Assembly (NCBI GenBank): GCA_965214025.1
Contig: CBDCAW010000060.1
Location: 1 to 64,000, forward strand
Length of the DNA stretch: 64,000 nt
Direction of reading: 5' to 3'
Origin: Granulosicoccus sp965214025
GTDB lineage: Bacteria; Pseudomonadota; Gammaproteobacteria; Granulosicoccales; Granulosicoccaceae
Shown: in pieces, positions 9,435-18,739 of the stretch
Layout: each line of letters begins with the position of its first letter
Position numbering within the stretch: the stretch's first letter is position 1
The notes under the pieces: generated by a model
The model's database searches: none
What the model was told of the DNA's origin: nothing
The model's input: only the letters and a program-made list of their open reading frames with translations
Made by a program: the position numbers and the translations under genes

Positions 9435-10262
9435 TCACGGCACTCGTCCACCACGCGCCAACAACTCATCGACCGCGACACCCGAAATACCATCACCGAG
9501 CAGACTGAAATCCCCCCGCTCGAGCATCGCCGACGCCGCGTTCACGATCGCACGATGAGTGACTCGCGCAAGCGCCGAGCCGAGCGAGACGCGTGCGACG
9601 CCGGCTGCGGCATAGCTCGATAGCGGCACGTTCGTGAAGGCGCCGGCGGCGAGCGCGTTGACGGGCTTCGACAAGGAGGCGCAGATGCGGCGGATGTCGT
9701 CCATGCCGGGTGGCAGTGGCAGGTAGAGTGCGTCGGCGCCGGCTGCCTCGAACGCCTGGAGGCGGCGGATGCCCTCGTCGACGTCGTAGGCACCGGTCAT
9801 GACGCCGTCGGCCCGGGCGAGCAGCACCATATCGCGCGGTAGGGCGCGAGCGGCGGCTATCGCAGCGCGGATGCGTTCGAGTGCAAGTTCGAACGGATAC
9901 GCATCTGCCGTCGGTAGCACGATATCTTCGATCGAAAGGCCGGCAACGCCGGCCTCGGCGGCGAGGCGCACGGTTTCGGCGACTGTGTCAGGATCATCGC
10001 CGTAACCGTTCTCGAGATCGGCCGACACCGGCAATGCGGTCGCCACGACAAGCTCACTGGCGTGCTGCAGTGCCGCGTCACGCCCGACGAGCGTGCCATC
10101 GGGCAACCCGAGCGTGAACGCATGCGCCGATGACGACGTGCCGATCGCACGCGCCCCGAGAGCGGCGAGCACACGAGCTGAACCGGTATCCCAGGCATTG
10201 GCCAGGATGAACGGATCGCCGGGCACATGAAGGGCGCGAAAAGCGGGACCGGGGTCGTGCAT
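9435..10262 (-). CDS. Isocitrate lyase / PEP mutase family enzyme
   Basis: The protein is 275 residues from the ATG at 10262, which is preceded by GAGGAG at good spacing. It has the TIM-barrel features of the PEP mutase/isocitrate lyase superfamily: SSSAHAFTLGLPDGTL after the first strands, VSADLENGYGDDPDTVAE as the metal-binding block, then GLSIEDIVLP, an ARADG strand and a GADALYLPLPPG block. The short length and absence of the long isocitrate-lyase insertions fit oxaloacetate decarboxylase-like, carboxyphosphonoenolpyruvate mutase-like or methylisocitrate-type members. The substrate cannot be chosen between these. It stands alone on the minus strand just beyond the accessory island and is probably the first core gene. 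Confidence 0.85.
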   Translation of the reverse strand: MHDPGPAFRALHVPGDPFILANAWDTGSARVLAALGARAIGTSSSAHAFTLGLPDGTLVGRDAALQHASELVVATALPVSADLENGYGDDPDTVAETVRLAAEAGVAGLSIEDIVLPTADAYPFELALERIRAAIAAARALPRDMVLLARADGVMTGAYDVDEGIRRLQAFEAAGADALYLPLPPGMDDIRRICASLSKPVNALAAGAFTNVPLSSYAAAGVARVSLGSALARVTHRAIVNAASAMLERGDFSLLGDGISGVAVDELLARGGRVP

Positions 10263-10501
10263 GTCACGGCTCCTCTGATAGTTTGCTGACAAGCCCGTCA
10301 GCGCGTTTCGTGCAGTACCATTACTACATGGCACTCGAGTTCATGACAGGCCTCTACGGCGCACCTTAGCTCATTGCGAAGCTGGCCAGCAATGACTCGT
10401 AGCTGGCCTCGGCGGAGCGGCATACTGTTCACGGTCGAAATGGCGTTCGGCCAGATCCTTCATCCGCCACTGGCCGGCGATACCGCTCACTGAGGTAGAT
10501 C

Positions 10502-11929
10502 ATGTCAATTCCCGAAAGCCTGGGCCCGGTGCTGTATGCACTGGGTGGCAACGCGCACAGGCTTTGCTATGCCGCGATGGTCATGCTGCCACCGGGCGAG
10601 CCACCCACGCTCGCACCGATGGGTGGGGAGGCTGTGGTACCGAGACGGATCGATGCACTGTGTGGTCGCGAGTTCTGGCGATACGAGTTCGAACTACCGG
10701 TGACGGACAACGCGTTCTATCAGCTCGGCGACGAACGCATCGATGTCGATACCGGTTGGCAATCGCGTGCTCGTATCGCGTTCGTCTCGTGCAACGGTCA
10801 GGAACACGCGGACACGTCACGGCCTCGCGAAGAGCGGCAGGGCATGTGGCGAAGGCTCAGTGAAGAACAGGAACGTGAGCCCTTCTCACTGCTGCTTCAT
10901 GGCGGTGACCAGCTGTACGCCGACGAAATGGTGCAATCGCATCCAGAATTGCAAGCCTGGTTCGATGCGGGCCATGACGACAAGGCTGCGTATGAGTTCA
11001 CCAGCGATGCTGCCAGCGCAGCCGCCCGATACCTGCTCGAACTGTACGTTTCCCTCTACTGTCAGGAAGAGTTCAAGCACCTGGCGCGGCAGGTGCCCTC
11101 GGTGATGATCTGGGACGATCACGACATCATGGACGGCTGGGGCAGTCACCCGGCGGCAATGCTCGACAGCCCGATCGGTCAGGGGCTGTTCGCCCTGTGT
11201 CGCAGGCTTTTCATGGTGTTTCAGTTGGGACGCGAGCCCGACACCGGTTCCGCATCATCATTGACCTACAGCGTGGTCTACGACGACCTGGCAATCATCG
11301 CGCCCGACCTGCGCTCAGAGCGTCGTCCCGAGCAGGTCATGGGCGACCACGGCTGGAATTTACTGGATGCGGCCCTGCACGATGCGCGTCACGCCAGGCA
11401 CCTGGTGCTCATCTCCAGCGTGCCCCTGCTGGGTCCGCGACTGAGCTGGGTGGAGCGGGCCGTACCGTTCATTCCCCGAGCAGCCGACTACTCGGACGAC
11501 CTGCGTGATCAGTGGCAGAGCCAGGCGCACCGTGAGCAATGGCGGCGCATGCTGCGTGTGATCGAGAAAAGTGCGAATCGTTACAGGCAGCAGGTGAGCG
11601 TGGTGTCCGGTGAGATACACTTGGCCACCCGGGCGGAGATGCCCATGCAGCCTGCCGGCACCCTGCATCAGCTGGTGGCCTCGGGCATCGCTCATCCGCC
11701 CCCGCCGCAGGGGTTTGCCCGTGTGCTGGGTTGGCTGGCCATGTTCGGTGAAGCACCCCTGCAAGGGCAACCCGTAAAGATCTTGCCCCTGCCCGGCCAG
11801 CCCCGGATCTATTGTGCGGAGCGCAATTACCTCGTCATCGAACAACACGAGAACCGGTGGTCGGCCGAGTGGGAGCTGGAAGACAGTGGCCGCACGCCGC
11901 GTCTGGACATCACCGAAACCGCATGGTGA
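10502..11929 (+). CDS. PhoD-like metallophosphatase
   Basis: This 475-residue protein carries the metallophosphatase blocks of the PhoD-like family: SLLLHGGDQLYADEM (metal-binding GGDQ), VMIWDDHDIMDGWGSHP (the DDHD metal/phosphate block) and VVSGEIHLATRAEM near the C-terminus (GEIH histidine). An N-terminal beta-rich region (about residues 15-90) precedes the catalytic fold. No signal peptide is apparent, so a cytoplasmic phosphatase or phosphodiesterase is likelier than a secreted alkaline phosphatase D. It begins 3 nt after a TGA in TGAGGTAGATC, with GAGGTAG as a plausible Shine-Dalgarno. The natural substrate is unknown. It is monocistronic, with about 220 bp before the next gene. Confidence 0.85.
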   Translation: MSIPESLGPVLYALGGNAHRLCYAAMVMLPPGEPPTLAPMGGEAVVPRRIDALCGREFWRYEFELPVTDNAFYQLGDERIDVDTGWQSRARIAFVSCNGQEHADTSRPREERQGMWRRLSEEQEREPFSLLLHGGDQLYADEMVQSHPELQAWFDAGHDDKAAYEFTSDAASAAARYLLELYVSLYCQEEFKHLARQVPSVMIWDDHDIMDGWGSHPAAMLDSPIGQGLFALCRRLFMVFQLGREPDTGSASSLTYSVVYDDLAIIAPDLRSERRPEQVMGDHGWNLLDAALHDARHARHLVLISSVPLLGPRLSWVERAVPFIPRAADYSDDLRDQWQSQAHREQWRRMLRVIEKSANRYRQQVSVVSGEIHLATRAEMPMQPAGTLHQLVASGIAHPPPPQGFARVLGWLAMFGEAPLQGQPVKILPLPGQPRIYCAERNYLVIEQHENRWSAEWELEDSGRTPRLDITETAW

Positions 11930-12147
11930 AGATGGGTCACAGGCCGCGGCTTGATGTCTCGGCCGAGAGGCATCACCCGCCGGTCGGCCGACAGGTCGAC
12001 AGGCCAACCAGGCGGGCGGGAGGTCGTCCGTCAAATGCTCTGTATTTCCGACGTGAGAGTACGAAATGATCGAATGGACCGACTGATGACACTGACCGAT
12101 ACTATCTCTGTCAACATTATTCCACCCATCTTCGGAGATCGTTTCTC

Positions 12148-12885
12148 ATGTCTGACCCGACACTTACAAAGACTAGAGACCCTTGGTCGGTACAGCCCAC
12201 CGATAACCATGCCGTACCGGGATCACAGCAAGGTTCGCAAGCTGAAGACCGAGCCCTGCAAAGCGGTCGCAAGGTACTCAGGGACACCTACCGGCTGCTC
12301 TCCCTGACGCTGGCCTTCAGCGCTTTCACCGCGATGACGAGTGCAGCGCTCGGCCTGCCGCATCCCGGTATTCTGCTCACCCTGGGTGGTTATTTCGGCC
12401 TGCTGTTCCTGACCATGCGCCTGCGTGAAAGCCCCTGGGGCCTGGCGAGCGTGTTCGCACTCACCGGTTTCATGGGTTACACCATCGGGCCAATACTGAA
12501 CGCCTACATGGGTCTGCCAAACGGGCCGCAGATAGTCGCCATGGCGATGATCAGCACCGGTGCTGCATTCCTGGGCCTGTCGGCCTATGCAAGACGCACC
12601 GATGCCGTCGACATGCTGCGGTTCGGCCCATTCCTGATGGTCGGCATCATCGTCGCCTTCGTGCTCGGGCTCGGCGCCATCTTCTTCCAGATGCCGGCCC
12701 TGTCGCTTGCGGTATCCGGTATGTTCGTGCTCCTGATGTGCGGTTTGATCCTGTATGAGACGCAGAACATCATCAAGGGTGGCGAAACGAACTACATCAT
12801 GGCGACCGTCACGCTGTTCGTCTCGCTCTACAATCTGTTCATGAGCCTGCTGATGATCTTCGGTTTCATGTCTGCCGACGAATGA
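12148..12885 (+). CDS. Bax inhibitor-1 / YccA family membrane protein
   Basis: The protein is 245 residues long. A polar N-terminal tail of about 55 residues is followed by seven hydrophobic segments. These include FALTGFMGYTIGPILNAYM, matching the family's conserved TGxxG-IxPxL block, and a C-terminal LFVSLYNLFMSLLMIFGF segment. In E. coli such proteins (YccA, YbhL) are inner-membrane; YccA modulates FtsH proteolysis, and related proteins act as calcium-leak channels. GGAG lies about 10 nt upstream of the ATG. The gene is followed by two hairpins (12911-12950 and 12993-13013), so it is probably a single-gene transcript. Confidence 0.93.
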   Translation: MSDPTLTKTRDPWSVQPTDNHAVPGSQQGSQAEDRALQSGRKVLRDTYRLLSLTLAFSAFTAMTSAALGLPHPGILLTLGGYFGLLFLTMRLRESPWGLASVFALTGFMGYTIGPILNAYMGLPNGPQIVAMAMISTGAAFLGLSAYARRTDAVDMLRFGPFLMVGIIVAFVLGLGAIFFQMPALSLAVSGMFVLLMCGLILYETQNIIKGGETNYIMATVTLFVSLYNLFMSLLMIFGFMSADE

Positions 12886-12910
12886 CCGATGGGCCGGGGG
12901 GTGGAATGAA

Positions 12911-12950
12911 ACCGCCTGGCCCATTGTGCTGCAAACACGGGCCAGGCGGT
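12911..12950. terminator. Strong GC-rich hairpin after the BI-1 gene
   Basis: A perfect 12-bp inverted repeat (ACCGCCTGGCCC / GGGCCAGGCGGT) around a 16-nt loop lies 25 nt after the BI-1 stop. It has no T-tract, so alone it is not a classical intrinsic terminator. It may protect the mRNA 3' end or assist the second hairpin downstream. Confidence 0.55.
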
Positions 12951-12992
12951 AGAACACACCGCCCGGCCTGCTGCATTACAGGCAAGGCCCCG

Positions 12993-13013
12993 GCGGTTAG
13001 GCAAACCGCTTTT
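12993..13013 (+). terminator. Rho-independent terminator
   Basis: GCGGTT-aggca-AACCGC followed directly by TTTT forms a short stem with a T-tract in the plus direction, about 105 nt after the BI-1 stop. It would end BI-1 transcription just before the convergent nhaR gene. Confidence 0.6.
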
Positions 13014-13056
13014 GTCCGTTACTCAAAAGACCAAGATAGGCCTGAACTCAAAGCCC

Positions 13057-13971
13057 TCACTCCTGCACTACCACGTCGGCCAGGGCTTCCCGCGCCGCTT
13101 CAGTGATGCGTAGTACCGATTCATTCTTGATGCGTCGTTCCGGGGTGATGGCATAGTACGAATCGGTCACCGCCTCCACCTCGCCCACCAGTGCCACGTT
13201 GAACATGTCGGCGATCTTGTCGGCTATGGCCCCGGGTGCCGGAAAAATACCGGCGCCCGCCTGCCCGAACGTCTTCAGCAGGGCACTGTCAGCGAACTCC
13301 GCGACTACGTGAGGCATCACACCTTGCGCATCGAACCAGTCATCCAGGCTACGTCGCAGGGAGCTGCCGGTCATGGGCAGCAGCATCGGTGCGTCGTTCA
13401 ATGACGTGGGAAAGCCGTGCCGGTAGCGAGCCGCTTCCCGCCGCTGTGCGAAGAATGCGATGGTCGATTCACCCAGCCCGTGGTTGAAGGCCTTCACGCC
13501 GAGCCCGACCGGCACCGGGCGATCGGACAACACCAGGTCGAGTCGGTGAACGGCCATCTCGGCCAGCAGGTCCTCCAGACGGTTCTCGGAGCACACCAGA
13601 CGAACCGGATTTTCTCCCTCCAGAGCGATGCGCAGGATGCGCCAGGCAATCAGCTTGGGAATGGAATCGACCACACCGATCTGCAAGGTCTGCCCGGCAC
13701 CCGAGGAGCTGTCGCGTACCCGCTGAGCCAGCTCCGCACCCAGCGAAAAGATCTCGTCTGCATACTGCTTCACCAGATGACCGGTTTCCGAGAGAACGAG
13801 GCCTCGGCCTACCCGATGGAACAGCGGGTTGCCGACCGCCTCTTCCAGCAGCTTGAGCTGACCACTGATCGTCTGGGGCGTCAGATGCAGTACCTGCGCC
13901 GCCTTCGCGATACTGTCCTCGCGAGCGACGGTCCAGAAGTAGAGCAGATGGTTGTAGTTGAGGTGACGCAT
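13057..13971 (-). CDS. nhaR: LysR-family regulator, NhaR type
   Basis: This is a 304-residue LysR regulator from the ATG at 13971. A GTG at 13977 is also possible and would overlap the gltA stop as GTGA. The N-terminal sequence MRHLNYNHLLYFWTVARE and LHLTPQTISGQLKLLEE are typical of NhaR, the sodium/alkaline-stress activator of Na+/H+ antiporter genes. The C-terminal substrate-binding fold begins at LQIGVVDSIPKLIAWRIL. No antiporter gene lies next to it, so its target here is unknown. It starts immediately after gltA on the same strand, which suggests co-transcription or translational coupling. Confidence 0.88.
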   Translation of the reverse strand: MRHLNYNHLLYFWTVAREDSIAKAAQVLHLTPQTISGQLKLLEEAVGNPLFHRVGRGLVLSETGHLVKQYADEIFSLGAELAQRVRDSSSGAGQTLQIGVVDSIPKLIAWRILRIALEGENPVRLVCSENRLEDLLAEMAVHRLDLVLSDRPVPVGLGVKAFNHGLGESTIAFFAQRREAARYRHGFPTSLNDAPMLLPMTGSSLRRSLDDWFDAQGVMPHVVAEFADSALLKTFGQAGAGIFPAPGAIADKIADMFNVALVGEVEAVTDSYYAITPERRIKNESVLRITEAAREALADVVVQE

Positions 13972-13973
13972 GC

Positions 13974-15257
13974 TCACCGATCGGCGATCGGTACATAATC
14001 TTGTCGTGCCGGCCCGGTATAGATCTGACGCGGTCGCGATATACGCCCACCCTCGAGTCGTTGCTCACGCCAGTGGGCGATCCAGCCGGGCATGCGGCCG
14101 ATCGCGAAGACCACCGTGAACATGCTGGTGGGAATGCCGATGGCTCGCAGAATGATGCCGCTGTAGAAGTCCACGTTCGGGTACAGCTTGCGCTCGACGA
14201 AATAGGGATCGTTCAGGGCAATGTCCTCGAGTTTGCGGCCTACCTCCAGCAACGGGTCATCGATACCGAGATCATTCAGCAGCTTCTCGGCGACCCGTTG
14301 GAGCATCTGTGCACGCGGGTCGAAGTTCTTGTACACACGATGACCGAAGCCCATGAGTTTCACACCACTGCTCTTGTCCTTGGCCAGCTTCACGTATTCC
14401 TCGACCGACAGATCGCCATGGTGGATCTGTTCGAGCATGTTCAGCACCGCCACGTTGGCACCGCCGTGCAGCGGCCCCCACAGTGCACATACACCTGCGG
14501 CACAGGAGGCGAACAGGTTGGCACCGCTGCTGCCTACCATGCGCACGGTGGAAGTACTGCAGTTCTGCTCGTGATCGGCATGCAGGATCAGCAGCAGGTT
14601 GAGCGCAAGCCGTACGAGCTCGTCGCATTCATGCTGGGCGTAGGGCTGCGAGAACATCATGTGCAGAAAATTCGAGACATAGGGTCGATTCGGGTCGGGG
14701 TACATGTAGGGCCGACCGATGGAGCTGCGATACGCGAAGGCCGCGATCGTGCGGATCTTGCTCAACAGGCGGGCGGCCACGAGTGTGAACTCGGCATCGT
14801 TGTCCAACTCCTGCATCTCGGGATGAAAGCAGGAGAGAGCGTTGATCATGGCGGAGAGAATCGCCATCGGCGGCGCCTGGTGCGGAAACCCCTCGAAATG
14901 ATGCTTCATCGATTCGTTCAGCGTGGCATGACGCGTGAGCAGATCGCTGAACTCGTCGTACTGCCGCTGATTCGGCAGCTCACCGAAGATCAACAACCAG
15001 CACACCTCGGCGAAGTTCGGCGACGCCTCGAACTGCTCGATCGGTATGCCGCGGTACCGCAGGATGCCCTGATCACCGTCGATATAGGTGATCGCACTGC
15101 GACAGCTGCCGGTATTGCCATAGGCCGGATCAAGCGTGATGTAACCGGTCTCACCACGCAGCTTGCCGATATCCAGTGCCAGCTCGTTCTCGGTGCCCGT
15201 CACGATCGGCAGGTCGACGGACTTGCCATCGAGCGTCAAAGTTGCGTTATCGCTCAT
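13974..15257 (-). CDS. gltA: Citrate synthase, type I
   Basis: The protein is 427 residues from the ATG at 15257, preceded by GGAGGAGAG. It condenses acetyl-CoA and oxaloacetate in the TCA cycle in the cytoplasm. The catalytic blocks are visible: WGPLHGGANVAVLNML (His of the active site), MGFGHRVYKNFDPRA (second His) and PNVDFYSGIIL (catalytic Asp). An N-terminal beta-rich domain (about residues 1-60) marks the large hexameric, NADH-regulated gammaproteobacterial type. The length matches E. coli GltA (427). The CDP-alcohol phosphatidyltransferase gene ends 50 nt upstream on the same strand, and nhaR follows directly. Confidence 0.97.
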   Translation of the reverse strand: MSDNATLTLDGKSVDLPIVTGTENELALDIGKLRGETGYITLDPAYGNTGSCRSAITYIDGDQGILRYRGIPIEQFEASPNFAEVCWLLIFGELPNQRQYDEFSDLLTRHATLNESMKHHFEGFPHQAPPMAILSAMINALSCFHPEMQELDNDAEFTLVAARLLSKIRTIAAFAYRSSIGRPYMYPDPNRPYVSNFLHMMFSQPYAQHECDELVRLALNLLLILHADHEQNCSTSTVRMVGSSGANLFASCAAGVCALWGPLHGGANVAVLNMLEQIHHGDLSVEEYVKLAKDKSSGVKLMGFGHRVYKNFDPRAQMLQRVAEKLLNDLGIDDPLLEVGRKLEDIALNDPYFVERKLYPNVDFYSGIILRAIGIPTSMFTVVFAIGRMPGWIAHWREQRLEGGRISRPRQIYTGPARQDYVPIADR

Positions 15258-15307
15258 GAATCTCTCCTCCGGGGTTTCTGGAATTACGAGCCTGCGAGGC
15301 GGCTTCG

Positions 15308-15955
15308 TCAGAGCCTGGTGGTTCCACTGGCGGACGATGCCGATTCTATCCGACGCAAGGTCAGGTAGCCGAAGATCACACGATTGGCCGCCGTGAGCAG
15401 GCAGATGAAGGCGAAGGCGAACGCCAGCACGGCGAACCAGTCGGGTAGCAGGCACATCAGCACGAAACAGATGATCGTCTCGGTACCCTCGGCCAGCCCA
15501 TCGAGATAGTACAAGCCCTTATAGCTGAAATCCGGGTGCGTCACGGCGTGCTTGCCGGCCATCGACGAGAACGCCAGGAAGCTGGCGCCGGTGCCGACGA
15601 AGCTTGCGATCAACACCGCGGCCGGCAGCGCATTGGCGGCGGGGTCTGCCAGTGCGAACCCCAGTGGAAACAGGGCGTAGAAGATGAAGTCGAGCGTGAT
15701 GTCGAGATAGCCACCGGCATCGGTCGGCTCGCGCAGACGCGCCAGCTCCCCATCCACACCATCGGCCAGGCGATTGACGACCAGGGCCAGCAGTGCCGGC
15801 ATATACAGCTCGAAGGCTAGCAGGGCGATGCAAACAAGCCCTGTGGCGAAGCCTGCCAAGCTTACCTGGTCGGCATACGCGCCCACTCGGTGTAGCCGCA
15901 TCGCTACCTGCCGCAGTGGCGCTTTCAGGCGTGGCACGATGTGCCGATCAAGCAT
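15308..15955 (-). CDS. CDP-alcohol phosphatidyltransferase family protein
   Basis: This 215-residue inner-membrane protein has about six hydrophobic segments. The family signature DG-x2-AR-x8-G-x3-D-x3-D is complete (DGELARLREPTDAGGYLDIT followed by LD at about residues 68-89), so it should bind a CDP-linked lipid or alcohol through Mg2+. The ATG at 15955 has GGGAG upstream; a TTG at 15964 is an alternative. The product could be a phosphatidylglycerol-, phosphatidylcholine- or inositol-type lipid; the sequence does not decide. It is followed after 50 nt by gltA. Confidence 0.87.
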   Translation of the reverse strand: MLDRHIVPRLKAPLRQVAMRLHRVGAYADQVSLAGFATGLVCIALLAFELYMPALLALVVNRLADGVDGELARLREPTDAGGYLDITLDFIFYALFPLGFALADPAANALPAAVLIASFVGTGASFLAFSSMAGKHAVTHPDFSYKGLYYLDGLAEGTETIICFVLMCLLPDWFAVLAFAFAFICLLTAANRVIFGYLTLRRIESASSASGTTRL

Positions 15956-16024
15956 GGCTGGCAACTCCCTGTATCAAACCAGAAGTCTCCCGACACGGGA
16001 ATGGCTGGCTCAGGGTCATTCGCG

Positions 16025-17632
16025 TCATGAAGAGAGGCTCGCGGTATAGGCAGCGGTGATCAGCTCGCGCGTGTACGGATGCTGCGGTGCGTCGAAGACT
16101 TGCTGTGTATCACCCTGCTCCACTGCCAGGCCGCCCTGCATGACGATCAGCCGGGTAGCCATGGCCCGCACCACCTTCAGGTCGTGGCTGATGAACAGGT
16201 AGGCCAGCTGATGCTCGCTCTGCAGGTCGCGCAGCAGATCGATCATCTGTACCTGCACCGCCCGGTCCAGCGCGGAGGTCGGTTCGTCGAGCAGCAGGAG
16301 CCGGGGCTGCAGTATCATCACCCGGGCGATGGCGATGCGCTGGCGCTGGCCACCGGAGAACTCGTGCGGGTAGAGATGCCGCGCGCTCGCCGGCAGCCCG
16401 ACCTGCTCCAGCACCTCGACCACTCGCAGATCATCGCTCTTGCGGCCCTGGCTCAGCCCATGCGCCAGCACCCCTTCCAGGATAACCTGCGACACCGACA
16501 GCCGTGGACTCAGACTGCCATAGGGGTCCTGAAACACCACCTGCATGTTCCGTCTGAGCGCCTTCAGCGACTTGCCCTGCAGGGAGTGAATCGATTGGCC
16601 GTCGAACCGGATGTCACCGGTTGAGGGCAACAGCCGCAGCAGTGCCTGAGCCAGGGTGGTCTTGCCCGACCCGCTTTCACCGACCACACCCAGTGTTTCG
16701 CCCGGGTGCAGCGTGAGGCTGATACCGTCCACCGCTTTCACGTGATCGACCGTACGCCGCATCACGCCCTTCCTGATCGGGAACCAGACGCGCACATCGT
16801 GCGCCTCCAGCAGTGCCGGGCCTTCGCGCTCCACGCGCTGGCGGCGCCCTGTCGGTTCGGCCGCCAGCAGCTCCTGCGTGTAAGGGTGCTGCGGTGACTC
16901 GAACACCTGCCGGGTATCACCCGTTTCCCGGATCTTGCCATCGCGCATCACGCACACGCGGTGAGCGACATGGCGCACCACCGTGAGGTCGTGCGTGATC
17001 AACAATACCGCAAGCCCGAGGCGTTGCTGAAGCTCGCCGAGCAACGTCAGAATCTGTGCCTGCACGGTCACATCGAGAGCCGTCGTGGGCTCATCGGCGA
17101 TCAGCACGTCCGGTTCGTTGGCCAGCGCCATCGCGATCATCACCCGCTGGCGCTGGCCGCCGCTGAGCTCGTGCGGGTACGCACCGAGCCTCTCGATCAC
17201 CTTATCGAGCCCGACGAGCTTCAGCAGCTCGATCGTACGCTCGCGCGCGGCCGTGCGGCCCAGGCCCTTGTGCACCAGCAAGACCTCGTTGACCTGCTTC
17301 TCCACCGTGTGCAGCGGGTTCAGTGACGTCATCGGTTCCTGGAAGATCATGCCGATACGATCACCGCGTATGTGCCTCAGTTCACCGCTGCCCGTTCCCA
17401 GCAGCTCCTCGCCGCGGAAGCGGACGCTGCCACTCGGGTAGCGGGCCTGCAGCGGGTTCAGTAGTTGCAGTATCGACAGGGCGGTGACCGATTTGCCTGA
17501 ACCGCTCTCACCCACCAGCGCCAGCGTCTCACCGGCGTGCAGCTCGAACGAGACGTTGCGCACCACCGCGTTGGCCGATTCGCCCTTGCCGAAGGTGACC
17601 GACAGATCATCGACGACCAGCAGTGGCCTCAT
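16025..17632 (-). CDS. yejF: Peptide ABC transporter, fused ATP-binding protein YejF
   Basis: This 535-residue protein contains two complete ABC ATPase domains in tandem. The first has Walker A GESGSGKSVT, signature LSGGQRQRVM and Walker B LIADEPTTALD. The second has GESGSGKTTL, FSGGQRQRIA and LLLDEPTSALD. Each domain ends with the oligopeptide-family HPYT motif (SPQHPYTQELLAA and APQHPYTRELITA). It powers the YejB/YejE channel. The ATG at 17632 shares one base with the yejE stop (TGATG), so translation is coupled; a GTG at 17635 is an alternative. It is the last gene of yejABEF. Confidence 0.95.
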   Translation of the reverse strand: MRPLLVVDDLSVTFGKGESANAVVRNVSFELHAGETLALVGESGSGKSVTALSILQLLNPLQARYPSGSVRFRGEELLGTGSGELRHIRGDRIGMIFQEPMTSLNPLHTVEKQVNEVLLVHKGLGRTAARERTIELLKLVGLDKVIERLGAYPHELSGGQRQRVMIAMALANEPDVLIADEPTTALDVTVQAQILTLLGELQQRLGLAVLLITHDLTVVRHVAHRVCVMRDGKIRETGDTRQVFESPQHPYTQELLAAEPTGRRQRVEREGPALLEAHDVRVWFPIRKGVMRRTVDHVKAVDGISLTLHPGETLGVVGESGSGKTTLAQALLRLLPSTGDIRFDGQSIHSLQGKSLKALRRNMQVVFQDPYGSLSPRLSVSQVILEGVLAHGLSQGRKSDDLRVVEVLEQVGLPASARHLYPHEFSGGQRQRIAIARVMILQPRLLLLDEPTSALDRAVQVQMIDLLRDLQSEHQLAYLFISHDLKVVRAMATRLIVMQGGLAVEQGDTQQVFDAPQHPYTRELITAAYTASLSS

Positions 17633-18657
17633 CACGCACCCGCCTTGCGCGGATCGAAGGCGTCACGCACCGCCTCACCGATGAAGATCAGCAGGCTCAG
17701 CATCAGCGCCAGCACCACGAAGGCACTGATACCGAGCCACGGTGCCTGCAGATTCTGCTTGCCCTGCGCCAGCAGCTCGCCGAGCGATGGCGAACCGGGC
17801 GGCAGGCCGAAGCCGAGAAAATCCAGTGAGGTCAACGTGGTGATGGAGCCGTTGAGGATGAACGGCAGGAAGGTCAAGGTAGCGACCATGGCGTTGGGCA
17901 ACACGTGCCGCAGCAGCACCGTCCAGCGCCCCACACCCAGCGCGGTCGCTGCCTTCACGTAATCGAAATTCCGTGCCCGCAACACCTCGGCGCGCACCAC
18001 CCCCACGAGCGACATCCAGGAGAACAGCAGCATCAGGCCCAGCAACCACCAGAACGTGGGCTCGACGATACTCGCCAGTATGATCAGCAGGTACAGCATC
18101 GGCAGACCGGACCACACTTCCATGAAGCGCTGGCCGATCAGGTCCACCCAGCCGCCGAGGTAGCCCTGCACGGCACCGGCTGCCACCCCGATGATCGAGC
18201 TGAAGAACGTCAGGGCCAGGCCGAACAGCACCGAGATGCGAAACCCGTAGATGATGCGTGCCAGCACATCGCGGCCCTGATCATCCGTGCCGAGAAGATT
18301 CTCCGCAGACGGTGGCGACGGCGCCGGCGTCGGCAGATCGTAGTTGATGGTGTCGTAGCTGTAGTGTACCGGCGGCCAGAGGATCCAGCCCGAGGCATTG
18401 ATCAGATCGGCGACGAACGGGTCGCGATAGTCGGCGCTGGTTTCGAAGTCACCACCGAAGGCGGTTTCCGGATAATCCTTGAATACCGGGTAGAAAAAAC
18501 TGCCCTCGTGACTGATCAGCAACGGCTGGTCGTTCGCGATGAACTCGGCGAACAGCGTCACCACGAACAGGGCGAGGAACAGCCAGAGCGAGATCCAGCC
18601 CCGTCGATTGCGACGAAACTGCGCGAGACGACGACGGGCGACCGGTGAGAGCGCCAT
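17632..18657 (-). CDS. yejE: Peptide ABC transporter permease YejE
   Basis: This 341-residue inner-membrane permease belongs to the DppC/OppC class. A helix near residues 25-42 is followed by a periplasmic region of about 100 residues, typical of YejE, containing LGTDDQGRDVLARIIYGFR. The permease EAA loop reads AATALGVGRWTVLLRHVLPN, which contacts the ATPase. The ATG at 18657 is preferred over a TTG one codon earlier. Its stop overlaps the yejF start. A 79-nt gap separates it from yejB. Confidence 0.95.
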   Translation of the reverse strand: MALSPVARRRLAQFRRNRRGWISLWLFLALFVVTLFAEFIANDQPLLISHEGSFFYPVFKDYPETAFGGDFETSADYRDPFVADLINASGWILWPPVHYSYDTINYDLPTPAPSPPSAENLLGTDDQGRDVLARIIYGFRISVLFGLALTFFSSIIGVAAGAVQGYLGGWVDLIGQRFMEVWSGLPMLYLLIILASIVEPTFWWLLGLMLLFSWMSLVGVVRAEVLRARNFDYVKAATALGVGRWTVLLRHVLPNAMVATLTFLPFILNGSITTLTSLDFLGFGLPPGSPSLGELLAQGKQNLQAPWLGISAFVVLALMLSLLIFIGEAVRDAFDPRKAGA

Positions 18658-18739
18658 CAATGCGTTCGCACCCGAGGGGGCATCTGGGATGCGGAATACG
18701 CTCGTCCTGTCACGAAGTCAGTGGTCATCAAACGATTCA

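Noticed and set aside
13469..14068. 199-codon frame overlapping nhaR and gltA
   Set aside because: Alternative frame of two certain genes with low-complexity Arg/Gly composition.
14001..15368. 455-codon open frame antisense to gltA
   Set aside because: It lies wholly opposite a clear citrate synthase with all active-site motifs; a GC-rich shadow frame.
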